NCBI GenBank assembly: GCA_963755825.1
Contig: CAVWLA010000003.1
Coordinates: forward strand, 1,054,001 to 1,118,000
DNA: 64,000 bases
DNA from: DATBQN01 sp963755825
GTDB lineage: Bacteria; Acidobacteriota; Thermoanaerobaculia; Multivoradales; UBA5704
Reading direction: 5' to 3'
In this document: one piece after another, positions 55,697 to 64,000 of the stretch
Position numbering within the stretch: the first letter of the stretch is position 1
Layout: every line of letters starts with the position of its first letter
Program-made: the position numbers and the translations under genes
Notes under the pieces: model-generated
What the model was told of the DNA's origin: nothing
Database searches by the model: none
The model's input: only the letters and a program-made list of their open reading frames with translations

Positions 55697-57165
55697 CGAC
55701 GAGGCCGCGAGCCGCGCTCCTCCTCTCCCTCCTGCTGGCGGCGGCGAGCGCCGCCGCCGGCGATCCGCCCGCCGACCACGGAATGTTCGGCGGCACCCCA
55801 TCCCGCAACATGGCGTCGGACGAGAAGGGGCTCCCCACCCGCTTCGACCCGGCGACGGGCTTGAACATCAAGTGGGCGGTGGACCTCGGCTCGCAGAGCT
55901 ACGGCGGCCCGGTGGTCGCCGGCGGCAAGGTCTTCGTGGGCACCAACAACGAGGGGCACAAGAACCCCAAGATCGTCGGCGATCGCGGCGTCATCATGGC
56001 CTTCGACGCCGCCGACGGCCGCTTCCTCTGGCAGGCCACCCACGACAAGCTGAGCGCCGGCAAGGTCAACGACTGGCCGCTGCAGGGCATCTGCTCGACG
56101 CCGGCGATCGAGGGCGACCGCCTCTACTACGTCTCCAACCGCGACGAGCTGATCTGCGCCGACACCGAGGGCTTCCGCGACGGCAAGAACGACGGTCCCT
56201 TCACCGCCGAGACCGACGCCGGCGAGACCGGCGCCGACTTCATCTGGAAGCTCGACCTCATCAGCACCTTCCACGTCTATCCCCACAACCAGTCGGCGAG
56301 CAGCCCGCTGGTGATCGGCGACCTCGTCTACATCGTCACCGGCAACGGCGTCGACGAGGGGCACATCAACGTCCCGTCGCCCCAGGCGCCGAGCTTCATC
56401 GCCGTCGACAAGGCGACCGGCAAGGTGGCATGGACGAGCGCGCTGCCCGGCGAGCACATCCTCCACGGCCAGTGGTCGAGCCCGTCGTACGGCGTCCTCG
56501 ACGGCCGGCCGCAGGTGCTCTTCGGCGGCGGCGACGGCTGGCTCTACGCCCTCGAGCCGAAGACCGGCAAGCTGCTCTGGAAGTTCAACTGCAATCCCAA
56601 GGACGCCGTCTACACGATCGGTCCCGGCTCGACCAAAAACAACATCATGGCGATGCCGGTCATCCTGGGCGACATGGTCTACATCGCGGTCGGCGAGGAC
56701 CCCGAGCACGGCGAGGGGATCGGCCACCTCTGGGCGCTGCGCCCGCGCGGCCTCGGCGACCTCACCGACAAGGCGGTGGTCTGGCATCGCGACGGCGAGG
56801 CGTTCCATCGCAGCCTGTCGACGGTCGCCGTCGCCGACGGCCTGCTCTTCACCGCCGACTTCTCCGGCTATGTCTACTGCCTCGACGCCGCCACCGGCCA
56901 GCTCTATTGGATCTACAACTCCTTCGGCGCCATCTGGGGCTCGCCGATGGTCGCCGACGGCAAGGTCTACATCGGCAACGAGGACGGCGACGTCGCCGTG
57001 CTGCGCGCGGCGCGCAAGCTCGAGGTGCTCCACAAAGTCAACATGGGGAGCGCCGTCTACAGCACCGTGGTGGCGAAGAAGGGCGTCCTCTACATCACCG
57101 CGCGGTCGAAGCTCTTCGCCATCGCCGAGGGGATCCCGGCGCACCCCGCGGCTCCGCCGCACTAG
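55693..57165 (+). CDS. PQQ-type beta-propeller protein
   Basis: 490 residues. Signal peptide (AALLLSLLLAAASAAAG), then an eight-bladed-type propeller with blade ends AFDAADGRFLWQ, AVDKATGKVAWT, ALEPKTGKLLWKFN and CLDAATGQLYWIYN. Phrases such as STFHVYPHNQSASSPLVIGD and RGLGDLTDKAVVW are typical of secreted outer-membrane assembly/PQQ-like proteins common in Acidobacteria and Planctomycetes. The GTG start overlaps the previous stop. With the neighbouring propellers, di-haem proteins and alcohol dehydrogenase, it may belong to a periplasmic oxidation module. That is inference only. Confidence 0.85.
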   Translation: MTTRPRAALLLSLLLAAASAAAGDPPADHGMFGGTPSRNMASDEKGLPTRFDPATGLNIKWAVDLGSQSYGGPVVAGGKVFVGTNNEGHKNPKIVGDRGVIMAFDAADGRFLWQATHDKLSAGKVNDWPLQGICSTPAIEGDRLYYVSNRDELICADTEGFRDGKNDGPFTAETDAGETGADFIWKLDLISTFHVYPHNQSASSPLVIGDLVYIVTGNGVDEGHINVPSPQAPSFIAVDKATGKVAWTSALPGEHILHGQWSSPSYGVLDGRPQVLFGGGDGWLYALEPKTGKLLWKFNCNPKDAVYTIGPGSTKNNIMAMPVILGDMVYIAVGEDPEHGEGIGHLWALRPRGLGDLTDKAVVWHRDGEAFHRSLSTVAVADGLLFTADFSGYVYCLDAATGQLYWIYNSFGAIWGSPMVADGKVYIGNEDGDVAVLRAARKLEVLHKVNMGSAVYSTVVAKKGVLYITARSKLFAIAEGIPAHPAAPPH

Positions 57166-57196
57166 CGGCCTGCACCGGATCGATCCGCGGAGCACC

Positions 57197-58345
57197 TTGG
57201 CCGACGCGCGCTTTGAGCCCGAGGGCAGCTGGCGGTCGGAGCTCGGCGGCATCGAGATCGTCTTCGGCGCCGGCGCCGTCGATCGCCTCGGCGCTCTGGC
57301 GCGAGAGGTCGGCGGCCGTCGCGTCCTCCTGGTGACCGATCCCGGCCTCCGCGCCGCCGGCCATGCCGACCGCGCCGCCGCGGCGATCGCCGCCCACGAT
57401 TTCGAGGTTTCGATCTTCGACCGGGTGGGCGAGAACCCGACCACCGACGAGGTCGACGATGGGCGCGCCGCCGCCGCCGCGCTGCGGCCCGATCTCCTCG
57501 TCGCGCTCGGCGGCGGCAGCGCCATGGACTGCGCCAAGGGGATCAATCTCCTGCTCACCAACGGCGGCCGCATGGCGGACTACCGCGGCCTCGGCCGCGC
57601 GGCGAAGCCGCTGCTGCCGGCGATCGGCGTGCCGACCACCGCCGGCACCGGCAGCGAGGCGCAGTCGTTCGCCCTCATCTCCGACGCCACGACGCACGAG
57701 AAGATGGCCTGCGGCGACCGCCAGGCACGCTTTCGGCTGGTCGTCCTCGACCCCGAGCTGGCGGCCTCCGCGCCGCCTCGCGTGCGCGCCGCCGCCGGGC
57801 TCGACGCGCTCTCGCACGCCGTCGAGAGCCACGTCTGCCGGCGCGCCAATCCGATCTCCCGCCTGCTCTCGCGCCACGCCTGGCGGCTCCTCGCCGACAA
57901 CCTGGAGGCGACCTGGCGCGACCCTGCCGCGGCCGATCTCGAAGCGCTCGGCGCCGCGCTCCTCGGCGCCCACCTCGCCGGTGCCGCGGTCGAGCTCTCG
58001 ATGCTCGGCGCCGCGCACGCCGGCGCCAACCCGCTCACCGCGCGTTACGGCATCGCGCACGGCATCGCGGTAGCCCTGCTCTTGCCTCATGTGGTACGTT
58101 TCAACGGCTCTTTTCACGAGGCGCTCTACATGGATCTCGCGGGTCAGTCAGCACCGGACATCGCACACCGGATCGAGCAGCTTCGAGCCTCGGCAGGCCT
58201 CCCCGAACGACTCCGCGACGTCGCTGTAGCAAGCGCTGCGCTGGCTGAAATGGCCGGCGACGCGGCGCGCCAGTGGACCGCATCCTTCAATCCGCGGCCG
58301 GTCTCGCCGGCCGATCTGTTACAGATTTATGAGCAAGCTTTTTAG
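57197..58345 (+). CDS. Iron-containing alcohol dehydrogenase
   Basis: 382 residues from TTG 57197 (GGAG just upstream). This gives the usual family length, while the only upstream frame is a shadow of the preceding gene. The NAD(P)-binding region has ALGGGSAMDCAKGINLLL, and VPTTAGTGSEAQSFALI is the family signature. The metal site is Asp/His based: GLDALSHAVESHV and the later AHGIAVALLLPHVVRFN. It oxidises an alcohol or reduces an aldehyde. It sits 31 bp after the propeller gene and so is probably co-transcribed. The true substrate is unknown. Confidence 0.87.
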   Translation: MADARFEPEGSWRSELGGIEIVFGAGAVDRLGALAREVGGRRVLLVTDPGLRAAGHADRAAAAIAAHDFEVSIFDRVGENPTTDEVDDGRAAAAALRPDLLVALGGGSAMDCAKGINLLLTNGGRMADYRGLGRAAKPLLPAIGVPTTAGTGSEAQSFALISDATTHEKMACGDRQARFRLVVLDPELAASAPPRVRAAAGLDALSHAVESHVCRRANPISRLLSRHAWRLLADNLEATWRDPAAADLEALGAALLGAHLAGAAVELSMLGAAHAGANPLTARYGIAHGIAVALLLPHVVRFNGSFHEALYMDLAGQSAPDIAHRIEQLRASAGLPERLRDVAVASAALAEMAGDAARQWTASFNPRPVSPADLLQIYEQAF

Positions 58346-58446
58346 ACGCTCATGCGCCGGGATCCCTTGCCGTGTATCGCTTTCGCCGAGGCCGGCGGCT
58401 GGCCCGCCGCCAGTCGACGCCGGCGCTCCGAGAACGGAGTGGATGT

Positions 58447-59785
58447 ATGACTGAGCCGTCCCTCCAGCCCGCCAACCTGCCGCCGCCGATCGAGCCCGCC
58501 ACCGTCGGCAGCCTGTTCGTCGCCAACTATCCGCCCTTCTCGTTCTGGGATTCGGCGGCGCTGCCGGAGATCCATGCGGCGCTCGCCAGCGCCGCCCGCC
58601 CGGATGTGCCTCTGGGCCTATACCTTCATATTCCATTCTGTCGCAAGCGCTGCAAGTTCTGCTACTTCCGGGTCTTCACCGAGATGGACGCGGCGCGCAT
58701 CGAACCGTTATCTCGACGCCGTCGTGCGCGAGGTCGAGGCCTACGCCGCGCTGCCGGCGACCGGCGCGCGGCCGCTCCGCTTCGTCTACTTCGGCGGCGG
58801 CACGCCGTCGCTGCTCTCCGTCCACCAGCTCAACGGCCTCTTCAACCGCCTGCGCCGGGTGATGCCGTGGGACGGCGCCGAGGAGATCACCTTCGAGTGC
58901 GAGCCCGGCACCCTGACCGAGCCGAAGGTCAAGGCGATCCGCGCCATGGGCATCACCAGGCTCTCGCTCGGGGTGGAGAACTTCAACGACGCCATCCTCA
59001 AGGAGAACGGCCGCGCCCATCTCTCGGCCGAGATCTACCGCGTCATGCCATGGATCCAGGCGGCCGGCTTCGACCAGCTCAACATCGACCTCATCGCGGG
59101 GATGGTCGGCGAGACCTGGGAGACCTGGAAGGAGAGCGTGCAGCGGGCGATCGACCTGGGGCCGGACAGCGTCACCATCTACCAGCTCGAGCTCCCCTAC
59201 AACACGGTCTTCTCGCAGAGCCTGCTCAAGGACGCCGCGGCGCTGCCGGTCGCCGACTGGGAGACCAAGCGCGCCTGGCACCAGCACGCCTTCGAGCAGC
59301 TCGCCGGCGCCGGCTACGCGATGTCGAGCGCCTACACCATGGTGCGCAAGGACAGGCCCTGCCGCTTCGTCTACCGCGACTCGGTCTGGCACGGCTGCGA
59401 CCTGCTGGGCGTCGGGCTGTCGTCGTTCTCGCACGTCAACGGCACCCACTTCCAGAACGTCGCGTCGTGGAACGGCTACCTCGACGAGGTGGAGGCCGGG
59501 CGGCTGCCGCTCGACCGCGGCTGCCTGCCGAGCGTCTACGAGCGGATGACGCGGGAGATGATCCTGCAGCTCAAGATGGGCCGCCTCGACGCCGCCTACT
59601 TCCGCTCCAAGTTCGGCGTCGACGTGCTCGCCGACTTCGCGCCCGCCTGGGAGCGCCTCGAGCGCGAGGGGATGCTGGAGATGCGCGGCGCCGGCGCCGA
59701 GCTCACCCGCACCGGGCTGCTGCGCGTCGACATGCTTCTCCCCGAGTTCTACGACGAGCGCTATCGCAACGCGCGCTACACCTGA
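58447..59785 (+). pseudogene. HemN-like radical SAM enzyme interrupted by a one-base frameshift
   Basis: Two adjacent frames give one HemN-like protein of about 445 residues. The first (ATG 58447) holds YLHIPFCRKRCKFCYF with the CxxxCxxC cluster motif near 65-72. The second, from about 58707, holds FVYFGGGTPSLLS, TFECEPGTLTEPKVKAIRAM, ITRLSLGVENFNDAILKENG and the HemN-type C-terminal domain (GVGLSSFSHVNGTHFQNV). One extra C at 58705-58706 shifts the frame. Removing it would give a continuous ARIERYLDAVVREVEAY. Everything else is intact. The enzyme is HemN-like rather than true HemN, given its place in a secondary-metabolism region. Such enzymes include coproporphyrinogen oxidases and SAM-dependent methylases or cyclopropanases (C10P, Jaw5). 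Confidence 0.8.
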
Positions 59786-59807
59786 TCGCCGGCCGGGAAC
59801 CGAAGCG

Positions 59808-61106
59808 GTGTCGCCTGCGTCCAGTCTCCGATCCCCGGCGCCGCGGCGTTCGCCGAGGTGGTACCGGAGCGCCCTCGCGACGCTCCTCGCCGCCGGGACG
59901 CTCTCCGCGGCGCTCGCCCGCGCCGCCGACTGGCCGCAGTTCCGCGGCCCGCGGCGCGATGGCATCTCGAGCGAGACGCCGCTCCTCAAGAGCTGGCCGG
60001 AGAGCGGACCGCGGGTGCTCTGGAAGGTGCCGCTCGGCGAGGGCTTCTCCCACCTGACCGTCGTCGGCGACCGCCTCTACACCCTCTACGGGAGCGGCGG
60101 CGACGAGCTGCTCGCCGGCTTCGACGCCGCCACCGGCCGCCGCCTGTGGGCGACGCGGCTCGACGCCAAGCTCGACAACGATCAGGGCAACGGTCCGCGC
60201 GCCACCCCCACCTACGACGGCGGCCTGCTCTTCGCGCTCGGCGCCAAGGGCCGCCTGCTGGCGGCCGACGCCGCCACCGGCAGGACGGTCTGGCAGCACG
60301 ACCTGGCGCGCGAGTTCGAGGCGCAGAGCCCGACCTGGGGCATCTCCAGCTCGCCGCTCGTCGAGGAGAAGCTGCTGCTCGTCGCCGTCGGCGGCACTCA
60401 CGGCCGCTCGCTGATGGCCTTCGACAAGCGGGACGGCCGCGTCGCCTGGGCGGCGCAGGACGACCCGGCGGGCTACGCCGCCCCCATCGCCTTCACCGCC
60501 GCCAACCACCGGCAGGCCGTCTTCCTCACCGCCAAGTCGCTCCTCGCGGTGGCGCCCGGCGACGGCCGGCTGCTCTGGCGGACCCCCTGGGAAACCTCGC
60601 TCGACGCCAACGCCGCGACGCCGATCTTCCTCGCCCCCGACCGCGTCTTCGTCTCCTCGGGATTCGACACCGGCGCCGCGGTCTTCCGGCTGCGCAGCGA
60701 TGCCGCGGGCGGCGTCGCCCTCGAGACGGTGTGGAAGAGCCGCGTGCTGAAGAACCAGTTCAGCTCGTCGGTCCTCGACGGCGACTTCCTCTACGGCTTC
60801 GACAACGGCACCCTGAAGTGCGTCGACGCCCGCACCGGCGCCGAGAGGTGGAAGCAGCGCGGGCTGGGGATCGGCTCGCTGATCCTCGCCGACGGCGTCC
60901 TGGTGATCCTCTCCGACAGCGGCCGCCTGGTGCTCGCCGACGTCACCCCCGAGAGCTACGTCGAGCGCGCCAGCTTCCAGGCGATGAGCGGGCGCTGCTG
61001 GACGGCGCCGAGCCTCGCCGACGGCGTCCTCTACCTGCGCAACGAGAGCATCATGCTGGCGCTCTCGCTGCGCCCTTCTCCCAAGGGAGATCCCAAGGGT
61101 GCTTGA
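59808..61106 (+). CDS. PQQ-type beta-propeller protein (third copy)
   Basis: 432 residues. GTG start, signal peptide (SALATLLAAGTLSAALARA) followed by DWPQFRGPRRDGIS, the same opening as in the propeller at 53435. Blades end FDAATGRRLWAT, ADAATGRTVWQH, FDKRDGRVAWAA, VAPGDGRLLWRT and VDARTGAERWKQ. No lectin-like tail is present. Its end overlaps the TonB receptor start by 8 bp, so the two are co-translated, which suggests the propeller works with the receptor at the outer membrane. Confidence 0.86.
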   Translation: MSPASSLRSPAPRRSPRWYRSALATLLAAGTLSAALARAADWPQFRGPRRDGISSETPLLKSWPESGPRVLWKVPLGEGFSHLTVVGDRLYTLYGSGGDELLAGFDAATGRRLWATRLDAKLDNDQGNGPRATPTYDGGLLFALGAKGRLLAADAATGRTVWQHDLAREFEAQSPTWGISSSPLVEEKLLLVAVGGTHGRSLMAFDKRDGRVAWAAQDDPAGYAAPIAFTAANHRQAVFLTAKSLLAVAPGDGRLLWRTPWETSLDANAATPIFLAPDRVFVSSGFDTGAAVFRLRSDAAGGVALETVWKSRVLKNQFSSSVLDGDFLYGFDNGTLKCVDARTGAERWKQRGLGIGSLILADGVLVILSDSGRLVLADVTPESYVERASFQAMSGRCWTAPSLADGVLYLRNESIMLALSLRPSPKGDPKGA

Positions 61107-63255
61107 ACGCCGTGTCATCGCCGCCGTCGCCGTGCTTCTGCTCTGCCTGGGCCTGCCGGCAGCCGCCCAGACGCCGCCTGCCGCGGCGCCGGCACCGCCC
61201 GCCGACGAGAAGCCTCCGCTGACGCGCACCCACGAGACCCTCGACGTCGAAGGCGCGCCGCTCTTCGTTCCCGAGGTCAACACCGTGGCGACCAAGCTGC
61301 CGCTCTCGACCCTGAAGACGCCGGCGAGCGTCAGCGTCGTCACCGCGCCGCTCATCGAGCGGCAGGACGACCGCGTGCTTGGCGATGCTCTCGCGAACGT
61401 CAGCGGCGTCAACCCGCAGACCGAGAGCGGCGTCGCCGACTACTTCATCCTCCGCGGCTTCGACTCCGAGTCGAGCGGTCTCGTCCTCACCGACGGCGCC
61501 CCCGAGCCCGAGGTCACCTTCTACCAGCTCTACAATGTCGACCGCGTCGAGGTGCTGCGCGGACCGGCGAGCTTCCTCTACGGCGGCAACCCGCTCGCCG
61601 GCGCCGTCGACCTGGTGAGCAAGCAGCCCCTCCCCTACGATTCGGTGGGGGCGAGCGTCTCGGCCGGCAGCTTCGGGACGAACGAGGGCAAGGCGGACGT
61701 CAACTGGAGCAGCCCGAACGACACCGTCGGCCTGCGCGTGAACGCGCTCTGGGAGACGACGGACGGCTATCGCGACGGCCGCGGCGGCAAGGTGCACGGC
61801 GCCAACCCCACACTGGTCTGGCGCCCCGACGGCGAGGACACGGTGACGGTCAGCGCCGAGCGTCTCGACAGCCACTTCAAACCGGATGCCGGCCTGCCCA
61901 TCCTGCTCGACGGCCAGGTGGCGCCGGTGCCGCTCACCCGCTCGTACCAGTCGCCCTTCGACACCTCCGACCAGGCGATCGACCGGGCGACCGTCGACTG
62001 GCAGCGCAGGTCCGGCGACCTCACCCTCGAGAACAAGCTCTACTACCGCGGCCTCGACTGGCGCTCGGACGGCACTCTCCTCACCGGCGCCTTCCCCGAC
62101 CAGACCGGTACCGTCCAGGTGTCGCGCGCGCTGACCCTTCTCGACGACCGCCAGAAGTTCTGGGGCGACCGCTTCGAGGCGATCTCCGAGCTCGCGACCG
62201 GCAGCGTCCACCACCGCCTGCAGACCGGCCTCGAGATCGCCGGCCGCGACGACGTCTTCACCCTCGACGTCGGCGCGCTGCCGTCGATCAGCCTGCTGGC
62301 GCCGGTCGAGACCGCCCAGCAGCCGGTCTTCCTCATCCCCGGGCAGTCCTCGGCCGGCGACTCGCGGACGCGGATCGTCGCCCCCTACGCGCTCGACCAC
62401 CTCACCCTTTCGCCGCGCTTCGAGCTCCTCCTCGGCGCCCGCTTCGACCACTCCGACTACCGAGACCGCGTCTCCGACACCTCGCGCAGCGACTCCCAGC
62501 TGTCGCCGTTCGTCGGCGCCGTCTACTCGCTCGGGAAGAACGTGTCGCTCTACGCCAACGCCGGCCGCGGCTTCGCCCCGCCGTCGACCCGCGTCGTCGG
62601 ACCGCAGCGCGCCGAGACCGGCAGCCAGGCCGAGGTGGGCGCCAAGGGCGAATTCCTCGGCGGCCGCCTGCGCGCCCAGCTGGCGCTCTACGACCTCGAC
62701 CGGCGCAACATCGCCATCCCCGACGCGAACGGCATCACGGCGCAGGTCGGCAGCCAGCGCTCGCGCGGCGTCGAGCTCGAGGTCACCGCCGAGCCCCTGC
62801 CCGGCCTCTTCGCCCTCCTCATTTACGCCTACGACGACGCCGTCCTCACCCGCTTCGACGAGAGCGTCCTCGTCGGCTTCTTCCCGCCGACCTTCGCCAC
62901 CGTCGACCGCACGGGCAACGCGCCCCCGCTCGCCCCCGCCCACCTCGGCACCCTCTGGCTCAGCCACCCCTTGCCGCGCGGCTTCGAGATCGGCCTCGGC
63001 GCCCACTACGCCTCGCGCCAGTTCATCGCCGCCGACAACGCCTTCGCCATCCCCAGCGCGCTGACGGCGGAGGCGGCCCTCTCCTACACGGCGCGGCGCT
63101 TCAAGCTGCACGTCAACGCCAAGAACCTGACCGACGTCCGTACCTACACCCGCGGCTTCGGCTCCAGCTCGGTCATCCCGGCGAGCGGCTTCGCCATCTA
63201 CTCCGGGATCGACTTCCGCTGGGACGCCCCCGCTTCTCGCAGCGCTGGAAGGTAG
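61099..63255 (+). CDS. TonB-dependent siderophore-type receptor
   Basis: 718 residues. Signal peptide (VLLLCLGLPAAAQ), a short Pro-rich TonB-box region, then a plug domain (STLKTPASVSVVTAPLIERQ, VLGDALANVSGVNPQTESG, FILRGFDSESSGLVLTDGAP, VDRVEVLRGPASFLYGG). A 22-stranded-type barrel follows, ending in a strand that finishes SGIDFRWDAPAS. Its plan is that of ferric-siderophore receptors. It could import iron, copper or haem complexes, or respond to the product of this locus. The GTG start overlaps the propeller gene and the halogenase-like gene begins 4 nt after its stop. Confidence 0.92.
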   Translation: MLERRVIAAVAVLLLCLGLPAAAQTPPAAAPAPPADEKPPLTRTHETLDVEGAPLFVPEVNTVATKLPLSTLKTPASVSVVTAPLIERQDDRVLGDALANVSGVNPQTESGVADYFILRGFDSESSGLVLTDGAPEPEVTFYQLYNVDRVEVLRGPASFLYGGNPLAGAVDLVSKQPLPYDSVGASVSAGSFGTNEGKADVNWSSPNDTVGLRVNALWETTDGYRDGRGGKVHGANPTLVWRPDGEDTVTVSAERLDSHFKPDAGLPILLDGQVAPVPLTRSYQSPFDTSDQAIDRATVDWQRRSGDLTLENKLYYRGLDWRSDGTLLTGAFPDQTGTVQVSRALTLLDDRQKFWGDRFEAISELATGSVHHRLQTGLEIAGRDDVFTLDVGALPSISLLAPVETAQQPVFLIPGQSSAGDSRTRIVAPYALDHLTLSPRFELLLGARFDHSDYRDRVSDTSRSDSQLSPFVGAVYSLGKNVSLYANAGRGFAPPSTRVVGPQRAETGSQAEVGAKGEFLGGRLRAQLALYDLDRRNIAIPDANGITAQVGSQRSRGVELEVTAEPLPGLFALLIYAYDDAVLTRFDESVLVGFFPPTFATVDRTGNAPPLAPAHLGTLWLSHPLPRGFEIGLGAHYASRQFIAADNAFAIPSALTAEAALSYTARRFKLHVNAKNLTDVRTYTRGFGSSSVIPASGFAIYSGIDFRWDAPASRSAGR

Positions 63256-63259
63256 AGCC

Positions 63260-64000
63260 ATGCAGACAGAGGACTACGACGTCATCGTCATGGGCGGCGG
63301 CCCGGCCGGAGCCACCGCCGCCACCCTGGTCGCCGCCGGCGGCGCCCGTGTCGCGTTGATCGAGCGGCTGCCGGAGACCGGCTTCAAGATTGGCGAGTCG
63401 CTGATGCCGGAGAGCTACGAGACGTTCCGGCGCCTCGGCGTGCTCGACCGCCTCGGCGCCAGCTCCTTCCCGCGCAAGCACAGCGTGCAGTTCTTCTCCC
63501 CCGGCGGCCGCGCCTCGGCGCCGTTCTACTTCCGCGAGACCGACGACAGCGAGGCCGCCGTCACCTGGCAGGTCACACGGCAGGAGTTCGACCGCCTGCT
63601 GCTCGACAACGCCCGCGATCACGGCGTCGACGTGCGCCAGGGCGCCATGGTGCGCGACGTGCTGTTCGAGGGCGACCGCGCCGTCGGCCTGCTGGCCGAG
63701 CTGCCCGGGGAGGGGGTGCGCGAGCTGCGCTGCCGCGTCGTCGTCGACGCCACCGGCCAGCGGGCGATCATCGGCCGCCGCCTGGGCCTCCTGCGCGGCG
63801 ATCCGCAGCTGCGCAAGGCGGCGATCTTCACCCACTTCAAGGGCGCCCTCCGCGACCCGGGGATCGACGAGGGGGCCACCCTGGTGATCCACACCGACCA
63901 CCAGGACTCGTGGTTCTGGTACATCCCCCTCGCCAACGACATCGTGAGCGTCGGCGTGGTGGGGGCGATCGACTACCTGGTCCAGGGCCGCGCGGCCAAT
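63260..64000 (+). CDS. Flavin-dependent halogenase-like enzyme (partial, runs off the right edge)
   Basis: 247 codons, open to the window edge. FAD-binding MGGGPAGATAATLVAAGG (residues 11-28), IERLPETG, then FKIGESLMPESYETFRRLGV, which matches the GESLMP region of CndH/PltA-type halogenases. VTWQVTRQEFDRLLL follows, then the second flavin motif VVDATGQRAIIGRRLG. DSWFWYIPL near 220 contains the WxWxIP signature of flavin-dependent halogenases. The substrate-side half is missing. It could instead be a related hydroxylase or geranylgeranyl-reductase-like enzyme, but the WxWxIP signature favours halogenase. Co-transcribed with the TonB receptor (4-nt gap). Confidence 0.78.
   Translation, partial: MQTEDYDVIVMGGGPAGATAATLVAAGGARVALIERLPETGFKIGESLMPESYETFRRLGVLDRLGASSFPRKHSVQFFSPGGRASAPFYFRETDDSEAAVTWQVTRQEFDRLLLDNARDHGVDVRQGAMVRDVLFEGDRAVGLLAELPGEGVRELRCRVVVDATGQRAIIGRRLGLLRGDPQLRKAAIFTHFKGALRDPGIDEGATLVIHTDHQDSWFWYIPLANDIVSVGVVGAIDYLVQGRAAN

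Overview
The window is a very GC-rich stretch of a Gram-negative bacterial chromosome. It carries a TonB-dependent receptor, a LolA-like lipoprotein-sorting protein and an MMPL exporter. A large MacB/FtsX-type permease of the kind described as acidobacterial duplicated orphan permeases, several FG-GAP/ASPIC-UnbV proteins, and many PAS kinases and roadblock proteins suggest an Acidobacteriota member. That placement is inference. No rRNA, tRNA, CRISPR array, transposase or integrase was seen. Genes are tightly packed, with many 4-bp ATGA/GTGA overlaps.

Left part (1-19 kb), signalling: a dynamin-like GTPase; a minus-strand operon of CheB (frameshifted), CheR-PAS, hybrid histidine kinase and a second CheB, with no CheA or CheW; a membrane protein; an overlapping trio of HD-GYP protein, multi-PAS hybrid kinase and single-domain receiver; an OmpR-type regulator; an Hpt protein followed by a receiver-PATAN protein; and an MglA-like GTPase with three roadblock-type proteins.

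Centre-left (19.2-22.0 kb): the most unusual locus. A good promoter precedes a 45-codon gene with a CPTC motif and a strong ribosome binding site. A very stable hairpin follows, then a DUF692/MNIO enzyme (MbnB/BufB/TglH superfamily) and a partner protein of the DUF2063/MbnC type. This reads as a small, self-contained RiPP pathway whose precursor is unlike the MNIO substrates I know. A 10-unit, ~20.7-bp degenerate repeat array lies directly downstream.

Centre (22-30.5 kb): the orphan permease; a nitrate/sulfonate-type ABC importer with two different permeases; a CBS-nucleotidyltransferase; and two small envelope proteins.

Right (30.5-64 kb), probable secondary-metabolism region. It contains a cassette of UnbL/E3 (DUF1702), three FG-GAP proteins (UnbV/E4 type) and UnbU/E5, which are enediyne accessory families, but no enediyne PKS in the window. 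Next is an abundant-looking exported protein with its own promoter, leader hairpin and strong terminator. A discrete, aryl-polyene-like type II ketosynthase cluster follows (ACP, KS, Cys-less KS partner, dehydratase, ketoreductase, KS, methyltransferase), facing a LolA-like/MMPL export pair and two di-haem proteins. The right edge has PQQ-type beta-propellers, an iron alcohol dehydrogenase, a HemN-like radical SAM enzyme (frameshifted), a TonB receptor and the start of a flavin-dependent halogenase-like enzyme. Two otherwise intact genes (CheB near 7.08 kb, radical SAM near 58.70 kb) carry single-base frameshifts that may be real or assembly errors.
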